The notes under the pieces: model-generated
What the model was told of the DNA's origin: nothing
The model's input: only the letters and a program-made list of their open reading frames with translations
Database searches by the model: none
DNA from: Pengzhenrongella sp031582905
Lineage (GTDB): Bacteria; Actinomycetota; Actinomycetes; Actinomycetales; Cellulomonadaceae
Assembly: GCF_031582905.1 (NCBI RefSeq)
Contig: NZ_CP133990.1
Span: forward strand, 1,178,001-1,242,000
Length of the DNA: 64,000 nucleotides
Reading direction: 5' to 3'
Program-made: the position numbers and the translations under genes
In this document: positions 1 through 8,779 of the stretch, one piece after another
Layout: each line of letters begins with the position of its first letter
How positions within the stretch are numbered: the first letter of the stretch is position 1

Positions 1-1
1 C

Positions 2-946
2 GCCTACGCCGACCCGGACGCCGACGACCGCGGGTACGTGGCGTCGTGCGACCGGGAACGACTCGACATCGCCCGCCTCGGGGACGGGTACCGCCTCGAA
101 GGGCTGCTGACCGTCGAGCACGGCCAGGCGCTCAAGGCCGCGCTGGCGGCGGTCACACCGGTGCCCGCCGCGGACGACAACCGGCCCTCGACGCAGCGCC
201 GCGCCCACGCCCTGGGCGACCTGGCGCAGGTCGTGCTGGACAACGGACTCGCCGGGACCGGGCGGGCGGTACGACCGCAGGTCACCGTGCTCGTCGACTA
301 CCCGACCCTCGCGGCCCTGGTGGCCGCTGGGGACGCCAAGCCGCGGCAAGGCAGCCTCCTCGACAGCGACATGACTGGCGACGACGGCGACGACGGCGAC
401 GGCGGCCGGAGCGGTGACGGGGGCGAGCGCTGCAGTGAGGGGCCGATCCGGACCGCCCCGATGCTCTCCACGGCGATGCTGACCGGTCAGACTCTCGCCG
501 GTGGACCGCAGTACGAGGACCGCACCCCGTGCCCACGCACCGTCCTCGACCGCATCGCCTGCGACAGCGGCCTCAACCGCATCCTCTTCGGCCCCGACTC
601 CGAAGTCCTCGACGTCGGACGCACCGAACGAACCTTCACCCGCGCCAGACGCGCCGCGATCATCGCCCGAGACAAACACTGCCAATACCCCACCTGCACC
701 GCGCCGCCGATCATCTGCCAAGCACATCACGTCGAACAATGGGCGCGCGACGGCGGGAAGACGAGTGTGGACAACGGCATCCTGCTGTGCGCATTCCACC
801 ACCGGACGATCCACGACCGCGACATCGCCATCCGCCGCCACCACGACAAATGGATCTTCACCGACCGCCACGGGACGACGATCGACCCGGACAGGGACCG
901 GCCGCTCGGCGCAGTCCTCCGGCGACACGGGATCGCAACGGAGTGA
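2..946 (+). CDS. DUF222/HNH endonuclease family protein (13E12 repeat family), 5' truncated
   Basis: The reading frame is open from the window edge to a TGA at 944-946, so the true start lies upstream. The visible part holds the end of a DUF222 region and a C-terminal HNH nuclease domain. That domain has a CxxxxC pair, then an AHH motif, a central Asn in the VDNGILLC segment and a final FHH, matching the His-Asn-His zinc/beta-beta-alpha-metal fold. A low-complexity Asp/Gly stretch near residues 110-130 separates the two parts, as is common in this family. The family (REP13E12 in mycobacteria) is multicopy in actinobacteria, with unproven function; nuclease activity is inferred from the motif. 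A second, longer member lies at 48181-49974. An IS481 element begins 72 bases after the stop. Confidence 0.85.
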   Translation, partial: AYADPDADDRGYVASCDRERLDIARLGDGYRLEGLLTVEHGQALKAALAAVTPVPAADDNRPSTQRRAHALGDLAQVVLDNGLAGTGRAVRPQVTVLVDYPTLAALVAAGDAKPRQGSLLDSDMTGDDGDDGDGGRSGDGGERCSEGPIRTAPMLSTAMLTGQTLAGGPQYEDRTPCPRTVLDRIACDSGLNRILFGPDSEVLDVGRTERTFTRARRAAIIARDKHCQYPTCTAPPIICQAHHVEQWARDGGKTSVDNGILLCAFHHRTIHDRDIAIRRHHDKWIFTDRHGTTIDPDRDRPLGAVLRRHGIATE

Positions 947-951
947 CCGGC

Positions 952-996
952 CGGCACGGTCACGTCGCCGCACACGCGGTGGAAAAAACCGTGCCG
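952..996. terminator. possible stem-loop after the DUF222 gene
   Basis: A 9-bp inverted repeat (CGGCACGGT at 952-960, ACCGTGCCG at 988-996) encloses a 27-base loop that holds a smaller CCGC/GCGG stem and an A6 run. It sits 6 bases after the DUF222 stop and just outside the IS. It is a weak terminator candidate because no T-tract follows. Confidence 0.3.
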
Positions 997-1012
997 TCGG
1001 CGTGGGTCGCGG

Positions 1013-1018
1013 TCTAGC
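1013..1018. repeat. target site duplication, left copy (TCTAGC)
   Basis: The six bases directly outside the left IS end are TCTAGC and are repeated exactly at 2134-2139. This fits the NCTAGN target and 6-bp duplication described for IS481. Confidence 0.85.
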
Positions 1019-2021
1019 TGTTCTGGCTCAGGACGTTGGTGACGCCTGCGTGCAGGCGTGAGGCCGGTGGTTGGTTGCCGGCGGCAGTGTGAGCGCGATG
1101 GTAGTTGTAGTGCACGTTCCACATCGTGATGGCCGCGGCGCGCTCGTCCTCGCAGGTCCAGACGCGGGCGTAGAGGAGCTCCTCGGCCAGGGTCCGGTTG
1201 TACCGCTCGACCTTGCCGTTGTGGCGCGGGGTGTGGGGGCGGATGCGCTGGTGGCGGGACGCGACGGCGGTCACGGTGCGGGCGAACGCGGTGGCCTTGT
1301 AGTTAGCGCCGTTGTCGGTGACGACGCGGACCAGGCGCACGATGCCGTGAGCGGCGAAGAACGCCCGGGCCCGGTGGAAGAACCCGATGGTGGTGACGGC
1401 CTTCTCGTCCGCGAGGTGTTCGGTGTACGCCAGCCGGGAGTACCCGTCGATCGCCGAGTGCAGGTACACGTACCCCGCACGGGCCCCGGTTGTCTTGGCG
1501 CGCCGGGCGGCCTTGTCCTGGGCTGAGCCGCGGCCGTGGGCGCGCCATCCGCCGCCGTCGGGGATGCGGCCGACCTTCTTCACGTCCAAGTGCACCATGT
1601 GCCCGGGGTACCGGGCCGTGATCGCCGTGGTGGTGCGGTTGGTCTGCCCGTCGGGGTCGATGTCGCGGCGGCGGTTGATCCCCAACCGGACCAGCCACCG
1701 TGACACGGTCGCCAGGGACACCGTGTGTCCGGTGCGGATCAGCTCGAGGTGGATCTGCCGGGCGGTCCACTTGTGCGTGCGCCGCCACGTCTCGATTTGC
1801 TCGACCACGTCGGCCGGGACCTGGGTCGGGGTGCGGTGCGGGACGCTGGGCCGGTCGACCAGGCCGGCGTCGCCGAGGTCGTCGTACCGGGTCTTCCACT
1901 TCGACAGGCACTGGCGCGACACCCCGGCCTCAGCCGCGACGTGCGCGATCGGACGGGACTCGCACCGCAGGACCAGACGGAGCCGGCCGGCAGGGGTCAA
2001 CGGAGCGTTAGCGTGGGTCAT
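1014..2021 (-). CDS. IS481-family transposase
   Basis: This 335-residue protein has an N-terminal helix-turn-helix region (about residues 5-60, around the VSRQCLSKWKTRYDDLG segment) followed by an rve/DDE integrase core. The likely catalytic residues are visible: Asp in HLDVKKV, Asp in VVTDNGANYK and Glu in HNGKVERYNRTLAEE. Length and motif spacing are normal for IS481. The ATG at 2019-2021 is used. The TAG stop (1014-1016) is not encoded by the element: it is made by the CTAG of the target duplication, and the last Ser codon straddles the boundary. No frameshift is present, so the protein is probably active. Confidence 0.93.
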   Translation of the reverse strand: MTHANAPLTPAGRLRLVLRCESRPIAHVAAEAGVSRQCLSKWKTRYDDLGDAGLVDRPSVPHRTPTQVPADVVEQIETWRRTHKWTARQIHLELIRTGHTVSLATVSRWLVRLGINRRRDIDPDGQTNRTTTAITARYPGHMVHLDVKKVGRIPDGGGWRAHGRGSAQDKAARRAKTTGARAGYVYLHSAIDGYSRLAYTEHLADEKAVTTIGFFHRARAFFAAHGIVRLVRVVTDNGANYKATAFARTVTAVASRHQRIRPHTPRHNGKVERYNRTLAEELLYARVWTCEDERAAAITMWNVHYNYHRAHTAAGNQPPASRLHAGVTNVLSQNS

Positions 2022-2133
2022 CGAGGGGTAGGTCCTTCAGCTCGCAGGAGGTTGGTCGCACTTCCATCCTGCCGCCGGGACCTACCCCTCCCTCACACCC
2101 CCGCCGGCGTCACCAACCTCATGAGCCACAACA
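1019..2133 (-). mobile_element. complete IS481-family insertion sequence, 1115 bp
   Basis: The element is bounded by imperfect inverted repeats of 28 bp, 1019-1046 and 2106-2133, which match at 25 positions and both start TGTT. It is flanked by the 6-bp direct repeat TCTAGC. It contains one intact transposase gene on the minus strand whose stop codon lies just outside the left end, in the duplicated target. Intact ends, intact duplication and intact ORF suggest a recent insertion. It landed 72 bases downstream of the DUF222-HNH gene and interrupts no visible gene. Confidence 0.92.
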
Positions 2134-2139
2134 TCTAGC
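2134..2139. repeat. target site duplication, right copy (TCTAGC)
   Basis: This exact copy of 1013-1018 directly abuts the right inverted repeat of the IS. Confidence 0.85.
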
Positions 2140-2434
2140 GTCACCGTCGCTCGGCGGTGAGCAGCCGGACGACGTCGTCGTCGCGGGTCCTGCGTGTGAT
2201 GACCGACGAGCACCTGCCTCAAGGAGCAGCGCCTGTCAGCGCTCGGGTTCGACTCCCGACTGCCGGCCGACGCGCGGTCACCCAGGGCGGTCACGGTCTG
2301 CGACGTCGGGTCACCCCGGACGTCCCCCGTGAGCGCCCGACCCCGCGTCGGCCGGTCCGCGCTGCGGCGGGCGGGCAGAGGGACAGGACGGACCGGCCGA
2401 GAGACGGCGGGTACGAGTGCGTGGAGGACGCCGG
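2140..2434. other. non-coding stretch with a tRNA-like T-arm (2243-2259)
   Basis: No convincing gene lies here. At 2243-2259 a 5-bp stem TCGGG/CCCGA closes a 7-base loop TTCGACT, a consensus tRNA T-arm. It is preceded at 2228-2243 by a perfect AGCGC/GCGCT hairpin resembling the long variable arm of a Leu or Ser tRNA. No D-arm or matching 5' acceptor strand is found upstream, so this is not an intact tRNA. It may be the 3' remnant of one, as left at old integration sites, or chance. Confidence 0.35.
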
Positions 2435-3109
2435 ATGCGGATCGTCGTGCAGGAGTGGGAGCGGGTGCTGGTGCACCGGGACGGACGGTTCGAGCGCGAG
2501 CTCGGACCCGGACGCCACCAGCTCGGCCGGTGGCGCCGGCGCGTGGTGCGCGTCGCCGTGCGGCCGCGGCTCGTCGTCGTCCCGCTGCAGGAGGTGCTGA
2601 CCGCGGACGGGTTGCCGGTCAAGGTGAGCCTCACGGCGACCGTCCGCGTCACGTCGCCCCGGACGTGGCACGAGGCGGTGGACGACCCGGACGCCTTCCT
2701 CCACACCGCGCTCCAGCTCGCGCTGCGCGAGGAGGTGGTCAGCCGCACGCTCGACCAGCTCCTCGCCGAGCGCGCGGAGCTGTCCGCTCGCCTGCGCACC
2801 GCGGTCGCCTCGGCCGCGGCGGAGGTCGGCCTCGCGGTCGAGCGGCTCGCCGTGCGCGACGTCGTCGTGCCGCCGGAGCTGCGTCACGCGGCGGCAGAGG
2901 TGGCGACGGCGCGGGCGCTCGGGCTCGCGTCGCTCGAGCGCGCGCGGTCGGAGGTCGCGGCCACGCGGGCGCTGGCGAACGCGGCGAAGCTCGTCGACGC
3001 CCAGCCGGGGCTGCTGCAGCTGCGGACGCTCCAGGCGGTCGAGGCGGGCGGCGCCACGGTGGTCCTCACCTCGCAGCCGTCCGCCACGTCCGCGGCGGCG
3101 ACGCCCTAG
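2435..3109 (+). CDS. SPFH/band 7 domain protein (slipin-like)
   Basis: This 224-residue protein shows the band-7 pattern: an N-terminal beta-rich part (RVLVHRDGRFERELGPGRH), a central RPRLVVVPLQEVLTADGLPVKVSLTATVRV segment typical of slipins and prohibitins (quoted in part as LTADGLPVKVSLT), and a helical Ala/Glu-rich C-terminus (about residues 115-200). The usual N-terminal membrane anchor is absent, so membrane attachment would be peripheral or by oligomerisation. The ATG at 2435 is chosen because GGAGG lies 7 bases upstream. Family members scaffold membrane microdomains; the specific role here is unknown. A strong terminator follows. Confidence 0.8.
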   Translation: MRIVVQEWERVLVHRDGRFERELGPGRHQLGRWRRRVVRVAVRPRLVVVPLQEVLTADGLPVKVSLTATVRVTSPRTWHEAVDDPDAFLHTALQLALREEVVSRTLDQLLAERAELSARLRTAVASAAAEVGLAVERLAVRDVVVPPELRHAAAEVATARALGLASLERARSEVAATRALANAAKLVDAQPGLLQLRTLQAVEAGGATVVLTSQPSATSAAATP

Positions 3110-3125
3110 CCGCACACAGGGCATG

Positions 3126-3169
3126 CGGCGGGCCCGGCACCTCCCGCGAAGGAGGTGCCGGGCCCGCCG
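3126..3169. terminator. bidirectional stem-loop terminator
   Basis: A perfect 19-bp stem (3126-3144 with 3151-3169) and a 6-base loop lie between the convergent SPFH and M13 peptidase genes and can serve both strands. T-tracts are short, as usual in high-GC actinobacteria. Confidence 0.85.
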
Positions 3170-3189
3170 TCGTGCCTACCGGCCGCGCG

Positions 3190-5205
3190 TCACCAGATGC
3201 GCACGCGCTCCCCGGGTGCGAGGTAGAGACCGTCTCCGGGGACGACGTCGTACGCGGTGTAGAACTCGTCGATGTTGCGCAGCACGCCGTTGCAGCGGAA
3301 CTCGTTCGGCGCGTGCGGGTCGGTCGCCAGCCGACGGACGACCTCCTCGTCGCGGCCCTTGGACTGCCACACCTGCGCCCAGCCGATGAGCACGCGCTGG
3401 AGCCCGGTGAGCCCGTCGACCACCGGTGCCTCGTCGAGCGACGTGCCGAGGGCTATCCGGTAGGCCTTGATGGCGATCGACAGCCCGCCGAGGTCGCCGA
3501 TGTTCTCGCCGATGGTCAGGGCGCCGTTGACGTGGTGCTCGGTGCCGTCGAGCTGCGTCGGCACGTAGGTGTCGTACTGCGCGATGAGCGCCTTTGTGCG
3601 CACCTCGAACTCGGTGCGGTCGTCCGCGGTCCACCAGTCCTCGAGGCGGCCCTCGCCGTCGTACTTCGAGCCCTGGTCGTCGAAGCCGTGGCCGATCTCG
3701 TGCCCGATGACCGCACCGATGCCGCCGTAGTTGACGGCGTCGTCGGCGTCGGCGTCGAAGAACGGCGGCTGCAGGATCGCCGCGGGGAAGACGATCTCGT
3801 TCATGCCGGGGTTGTAGTAGGCGTTGACCGTCTGCGGGGTCATGAACCACTCGTCGCGGTCGATCGGCCTGCCGATCTTCGCGAGCTCCCGGTCCTGCTC
3901 GAAGGCCGACGCGCGGCGCACGTTCCCGAGCAGGTCGTCGGCGGCGAGCACGAGCGCGGAGTAGTCGCGCCACTTCACCGGGTAGCCGATCTTCGGCGTG
4001 AACGCGTCGAGCTTGGCCAGCGCCTTGACCTTGGTGCCCTCGCCCATCCAGTCCAGCGCGGTGATCGACTCGCGGTACGCCTCGACGAGCGTCTCGACGA
4101 GCCGCTCCATCCGCTGGCGGTGCGACGGCGGGAAGTGACGCTCGACGTAGACCTTGCCGACCGCCTCGCCGAGCACGGCCTGGACCAGCGCGACACCGCG
4201 CTTCCAGCGGTCCCGCAGCTCCTGCGCGCCGGTGAGCGTGCGTCCGTAGAAGTCGAAGTTCGCCTCGACCAGCTGCGACGACAGGTACGGCGCCCGCGCG
4301 CTGACCACGTGGTACGCGAGCCACGCCTGCCAGTCCTCGAAGGGCTCCTCGGTCCACAGCCGCGCGAACGTCTCGGCGTAGGACGGCTCGCGCACGACGA
4401 GGTGCTCCATCGCCTCGACCGGTGCACCGAGGGCGGCCACCCAGGCCCGCCAGTCGAAGCCGGGTGCCCGCTCGGCGAGCTCGGCCAGCGTCAGGGGGTT
4501 GTAGGTCAGGTCGGCGTCCCGGTCGGTCACGACGTCCCAGTGGTCCGCGGCCAGCTTCGTCTCCAGCGCGAGCACGCGTGCCGCGGCGTCGTCGGCGGCG
4601 TCGCCTGCGGCCACGCCAGCCAGGGTGAGCATGCGCGCCACGTGCGGCCGGTACGCCTCGCGGACGGCGGCGTAGCGGTCCTCGCGGTAGTACGACTCGT
4701 CCGGCAGGCCCAGCCCCGACTGGTACAGGTGCACGACGTAGCGCGTGGGCTCCTTCGCGTCGTTGTCGACCCAGAAGCCGACCGCGCCGCCGACGCCGCC
4801 ACGCTGCAGCGATCCGAGCGCGCCGACGAGGTCACCCGTGGACGTCGCGCCGGTGACCAGCGCCAGGTCGACGGCGAGCGGCTCGGTGCCGAGTCGCTCG
4901 ACCGCATCGGTGTCCATGAAGCTGCGGTACAGCGCACCGATCTGCGCCTCGACCGCGATGGGGCCGGTCCCGACCGCACCCGCCTCCCCGGCCGTCGCCG
5001 CGTCGGACCGGTGGGCGGCGTCCTCGACGATCTCGCGCACGTGCTCCTCGGCGCGGTCGTGCAGGGCGCGGAACGCCCCGTCCATGGCGCGGTCGGCGGG
5101 GATGACGTGCTCGGCGAGCCAGCGTCCGTTGACGTGCCGGTAGAGGTCGTCCTGGGGGCGGACCGCCGGGTCGAGGGCGCTGGTGTCGATGCCGCTGGCT
5201 GCCAT
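3190..5205 (-). CDS. M13 family metallopeptidase (neprilysin/PepO-like)
   Basis: This 671-residue zinc endopeptidase carries the M13 signature HEIGH at residues 502-506, inside IGAVIGHEIGHGFDDQG. The third zinc ligand Glu 567 is in ENIGDLGG, at the expected spacing. The N-terminal M13 domain (PQDDLYRHVNGRWL, about residues 15-30) and the C-terminal PGERVRIW ending are also typical. No signal peptide or membrane helix is visible from the chosen start, so it is probably cytoplasmic, like actinobacterial PepO homologues. The ATG at 5203-5205 is preferred because the M13 domain begins at once and GAGGAG lies upstream; an in-frame start about 105 bases upstream would add a low-complexity tail. Confidence 0.93.
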   Translation of the reverse strand: MAASGIDTSALDPAVRPQDDLYRHVNGRWLAEHVIPADRAMDGAFRALHDRAEEHVREIVEDAAHRSDAATAGEAGAVGTGPIAVEAQIGALYRSFMDTDAVERLGTEPLAVDLALVTGATSTGDLVGALGSLQRGGVGGAVGFWVDNDAKEPTRYVVHLYQSGLGLPDESYYREDRYAAVREAYRPHVARMLTLAGVAAGDAADDAAARVLALETKLAADHWDVVTDRDADLTYNPLTLAELAERAPGFDWRAWVAALGAPVEAMEHLVVREPSYAETFARLWTEEPFEDWQAWLAYHVVSARAPYLSSQLVEANFDFYGRTLTGAQELRDRWKRGVALVQAVLGEAVGKVYVERHFPPSHRQRMERLVETLVEAYRESITALDWMGEGTKVKALAKLDAFTPKIGYPVKWRDYSALVLAADDLLGNVRRASAFEQDRELAKIGRPIDRDEWFMTPQTVNAYYNPGMNEIVFPAAILQPPFFDADADDAVNYGGIGAVIGHEIGHGFDDQGSKYDGEGRLEDWWTADDRTEFEVRTKALIAQYDTYVPTQLDGTEHHVNGALTIGENIGDLGGLSIAIKAYRIALGTSLDEAPVVDGLTGLQRVLIGWAQVWQSKGRDEEVVRRLATDPHAPNEFRCNGVLRNIDEFYTAYDVVPGDGLYLAPGERVRIW

Positions 5206-5351
5206 GTGTGGTGGGGCTCCTCTTCGTCCGATGGCCAGGTCGCCGGTGGCAGACGACGCCGGTGGCGAGGTGGCCGGATCGCCGTGTGCCGTGGCCACGC
5301 CGTCGGACACACTAGGCGACCGGCACGCGCGAGGTGCGGCAGGATGAGCGC

Positions 5352-5801
<450 letters not shown>

Positions 5802-5820
5802 TCGCTGGGCCCTCGGTGAC

Positions 5821-7173
5821 CTACCAACCCCAGGTGCACACCGGCGCGACCGGCCAGCCGAAGGCCGTCGACGTCGTCGCGAGCGCCCCTCGCCGGTGCT
5901 CGGTAACCAGCCCCGCCGCGGCGAGCGCCCCCAGCGCCCGGCCGCCGAGGTAGGCGGCGCCCAGCTCCCGGACGTCGAGCGTGACGTCGGCCGGGTCGGT
6001 GGACCGCTCGACGGTCGCGGCGTGCTCGCCCGGGTCGTCGGTGGGGGTCGTGCGCAGCCGCCACGTCCCGGCGTTCTGCGGCAGGCGGTCGTCGGTCACG
6101 CCCAGGACGACGTCGAGCGGGGCGGCGTAGCGCCGCGCCGTCAGGGCCGCCGGCAGGTCGAGCAGTCGGACCCACAGGTTGTCCCGCAGTCGCGCCACCG
6201 CCTCGCGCGGGTCGGCGAGCAGCTGGGGCAGGGCGTCGTCGACGGGCAGCGGAGGGCCCTCGACGGTCGAGGTGAGGTCCAGGTCGAGCACGAAGGACCA
6301 CAGCCGGTGGGCGGCGGCCGCATCGAGCGCCACCAGCTCGCGCAGCTCGACCTTGCCGCGCGGCCGACCGTCCTCCCAGCGCTCGGTCCGCCGCAGCAGC
6401 GCGTAGCCGCGCACGCCGCCGCCGTCACCAGCGCCGTCACCAGCGCCGTCAGAACCGCCGCCGTCGGCACCCGTGCCCCGCACGGTGACGATCCGCAGCG
6501 GCTCCCCACCGAACCGCCACGCCGGCGGGTCCACGAGATGCCGGCGGCGCAGCACGTCGGTGTCCCGCAGGATCCACCCCGGTCGTCCCCGCCCCGCGGC
6601 GGCGTGCACGCGCTCGACCGTCTCGAGGTGCTCCTCGACGTCGAGGGTCTCCAGTCGCAGGTCGAGCGCCTCCGAGCCGGGCACGTCCCGCAGCGCGGTG
6701 CCGCGGGTGAGCGTCACGCGCAGATCGTCCGCGGCGCAGCCGTAGCCGAAACGTCCGTAGATGCCGGACTCGGCGGCGAACAGCGCGGACACCGGCTCGC
6801 CGCGCGCGGCGGACCGCTCGAAGTGCGTCGCGATCATCGCGCCGAGCAGGCCGCGACGCCGGTGGTCGGGCCGGACGCCGACCCACGTGAGCCCGGCCGT
6901 GGCCACCGCGCCGCCCGGCACCGGCAGCGAGAACGGGTAGGAGGCGTGCACGCCGGCGAGGCGGCCGTCCGCGGCCTCGACGCCGACGGTGCGCTCCCAG
7001 TCCAGGGTCACCGGGACGACGGCGTCGACCTCGGGGTCGGTCGCCATCGCGAACGCCAACCGGTCGACCTCGAGGAACTCCCCGCGGCGGTCCCGGGGGT
7101 CGACGAGACGGTAGCCCGCGGGGAGGGGCGAGGGTCCGGCGGGGAGGGAGGACGGGCCCGGCGAGGTGGTCAT
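5821..7173 (-). CDS. Eis-like GNAT N-acetyltransferase
   Basis: This 450-residue protein has the Eis architecture: an N-terminal GNAT domain with the acetyl-CoA motif VGVRPDHRRRGLLGAMI (about residues 98-113), a second degenerate GNAT domain, and a C-terminal sterol-carrier-like domain that ends at the carboxyl terminus (TWGW). In characterised Eis proteins the C-terminal carboxylate takes part in catalysis. The substrate is unknown; homologues acetylate amines, including aminoglycosides. A Gly/Asp-rich insert, encoded by short repeats near 6418-6450, sits around residues 240-255. An in-frame ATG 9 bases upstream (7180-7182) is an alternative start, and no clear Shine-Dalgarno supports either. 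The gene is divergent from the phosphatase gene. Confidence 0.82.
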   Translation of the reverse strand: MTTSPGPSSLPAGPSPLPAGYRLVDPRDRRGEFLEVDRLAFAMATDPEVDAVVPVTLDWERTVGVEAADGRLAGVHASYPFSLPVPGGAVATAGLTWVGVRPDHRRRGLLGAMIATHFERSAARGEPVSALFAAESGIYGRFGYGCAADDLRVTLTRGTALRDVPGSEALDLRLETLDVEEHLETVERVHAAAGRGRPGWILRDTDVLRRRHLVDPPAWRFGGEPLRIVTVRGTGADGGGSDGAGDGAGDGGGVRGYALLRRTERWEDGRPRGKVELRELVALDAAAAHRLWSFVLDLDLTSTVEGPPLPVDDALPQLLADPREAVARLRDNLWVRLLDLPAALTARRYAAPLDVVLGVTDDRLPQNAGTWRLRTTPTDDPGEHAATVERSTDPADVTLDVRELGAAYLGGRALGALAAAGLVTEHRRGALATTSTAFGWPVAPVCTWGW

Positions 7174-7215
7174 GCGCCACATGGTGCCCGTCGACGACGT
7201 GAGCCGTCTCCTCGA

Positions 7216-7221
7216 TACCCT
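7216..7221 (+). promoter_or_regulatory. possible -10 element for a leaderless phosphatase mRNA
   Basis: TACCCT fits TANNNT and ends 6 bases before the GTG at 7228. That is the spacing expected when transcription starts at the start codon. No Shine-Dalgarno precedes the GTG. Confidence 0.4.
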
Positions 7222-7227
7222 CACCGC

Positions 7228-8325
7228 GTGAGGACCCAGGGCTTTGCCGGACCGCGACGCTCGCACCTCGTCCGGCGGCTCCCGGCATGGCTGCAGCGCG
7301 CCGGCGTGTCCCGTCAGGGCGCGCTGACGGCAGCGCTCGTCGCGGTCAGCCTGCTGGTCGCCGTCGGGATCGCCACGGTCCGGCTGTGGGTCCCGCCCTC
7401 GACGATGGTGCTGCTCATGCTCGTCGCGGGCTACCTCCTGCGGCTGCGCGGGACGCTCGTCGTCTGCGGGCTCATCGTGCTCGAGGTGGCGACGCTGCAC
7501 TTCTCGGGTACGGCCCCGCTCAACCCCGGCGTCGCCCTCGTCCAGGTCGTCGCGCTCGCGTCCGTGCTCGGGTTCGCGCGCCGCAACGAGCGCCTGGGCC
7601 TGCGGGGTGCGTCCGGCAACGTCATGCTCGTCGACCTGCGGGATCGGCTCGAGGCGCACGGACGCATCCCGTCGCTGCCGCCGGGCTGGCGCGTCGACCG
7701 GGCGCTGCGGGCCGCGTACGGCGAGGGGTTCTCCGGTGACTTCCTCGTCGCGTCGAGGTCCGCGGTCGACGGCACCCTGGAGATCGTGCTCGTCGACGTC
7801 TCCGGCAAGGGGCAGGACGCCGGGGTGCGCTCGCTGCTCCTGTCCGGGGCCTTCGGCGGGCTGCTCGGCGCCATGCCGCGTGACCGCTTCCTCACCGCCG
7901 CCAACGAGTACCTGCTGCGGCAGGACTGGGACGAGGGCTTCGCGACGGCGGTCCACGTCGCCGTCGACCCGGCGACCGGGGACTACTGGGTCGCCGGGGC
8001 CGGCCACCCGCCGGCGGTGCAGCGGCACGCCGGCTCCGGCGTCTTCGAGGTGCTCGACACCGTGGGCGGCCCGGCGCTCGGGATCGTCGCGGACCCGCGC
8101 TTCCGCACCCATACCGGCCGCCTCCTGCCGGGCGACCTGCTCATGCTCTACACCGACGGCATGGTCGAGACGCCGGGCGCGGACCTCGAGCTCGGCATCG
8201 ACCGGCTCCTCGGGGTCGCCGAGCGGGTGGTGGCCACCGGCCGCGGCGGCGCCGACGCGGTGCTCGCCGGCGTCGGGACGGGCGACTCCGACGACCGCGC
8301 GCTCGTGCTGCTGCACCGCGACTGA
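7228..8325 (+). CDS. membrane-anchored PP2C/SpoIIE-type serine phosphatase
   Basis: This 365-residue protein has about four hydrophobic segments in residues 30-115 (GALTAALVAVSLLVAVGIA, TMVLLMLVAGYLL, VVCGLIVLEVATL, LVQVVALASVLGFA), then a SpoIIE/RsbU phosphatase domain. Metal-binding motifs are visible: EGFSGDFLVAS, the VDVSGKGQDAGV loop and LYTDGMVETPG. Family members dephosphorylate anti-sigma-factor antagonists, so a role in partner switching is plausible, but no anti-sigma or STAS gene is adjacent. The GTG at 7228 is chosen because the membrane domain begins soon after. Confidence 0.87.
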   Translation: MRTQGFAGPRRSHLVRRLPAWLQRAGVSRQGALTAALVAVSLLVAVGIATVRLWVPPSTMVLLMLVAGYLLRLRGTLVVCGLIVLEVATLHFSGTAPLNPGVALVQVVALASVLGFARRNERLGLRGASGNVMLVDLRDRLEAHGRIPSLPPGWRVDRALRAAYGEGFSGDFLVASRSAVDGTLEIVLVDVSGKGQDAGVRSLLLSGAFGGLLGAMPRDRFLTAANEYLLRQDWDEGFATAVHVAVDPATGDYWVAGAGHPPAVQRHAGSGVFEVLDTVGGPALGIVADPRFRTHTGRLLPGDLLMLYTDGMVETPGADLELGIDRLLGVAERVVATGRGGADAVLAGVGTGDSDDRALVLLHRD

Positions 8326-8365
8326 GCGACCGCCGCGACCAGACAGACCCAGGGGAGCGATCGGC

Positions 8366-8779
8366 GTGGACGAGGACTACCTGGAGGCGGTCCTCGACCT
8401 GGTCGACGCCGTCCCGCCGGGGCGCGTGATGACGTACGGCACGGTGGCCGACGTCGTCGCGGACGCCTTCGCCGCCGCCGAGGGCCGTCCGCGCGGCGGC
8501 CCGCGTCAGGTCGGTGCGGTGCTGTCCCGCGCGGGGTCCGGCGTCCCGTGGTGGCGCGTGGTCAACGCGGCCGGTCGCCCGCCCGCGGCGCACGCGACGC
8601 GGGCGCTGGCAGCCTGGCGTGCGGAGAGCACGCCCCTGACCGCGGACGGCGCACGCGTCGACCTGCGTCGTGCCCTGTGGTGGCCCGACGACGCCCCCGA
8701 GGCGGCGTCCGCCGTCGGGCCCGACGACGTCGCTGCCGGGCCCGACGACGGGCCGGCTACAGCGCCCGACGCGAGCTGA
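8366..8779 (+). CDS. alkyltransferase-like protein (MGMT family, no catalytic Cys)
   Basis: This 137-residue protein matches the DNA-binding domain of O6-alkylguanine-DNA alkyltransferases, with PPGRVMTYGTVAD at residues 16-28. The active-site PCHRV is replaced by PWWRVV, putting Trp where the acceptor Cys should be. That identifies the ATL subclass, which binds and flips alkylated guanine and hands it to nucleotide excision repair. The GTG at 8366 is preceded by AGGGGAG. The last 30 residues are a low-complexity Pro/Asp/Gly tail, and the 3' end overlaps the convergent CoA-binding gene by 23 bases. Confidence 0.88.
   Translation: MDEDYLEAVLDLVDAVPPGRVMTYGTVADVVADAFAAAEGRPRGGPRQVGAVLSRAGSGVPWWRVVNAAGRPPAAHATRALAAWRAESTPLTADGARVDLRRALWWPDDAPEAASAVGPDDVAAGPDDGPATAPDAS

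Noticed and set aside
2228..2266. Functional tRNA gene
   Set aside because: No D-arm, anticodon arm of correct geometry or 5' acceptor strand is present.
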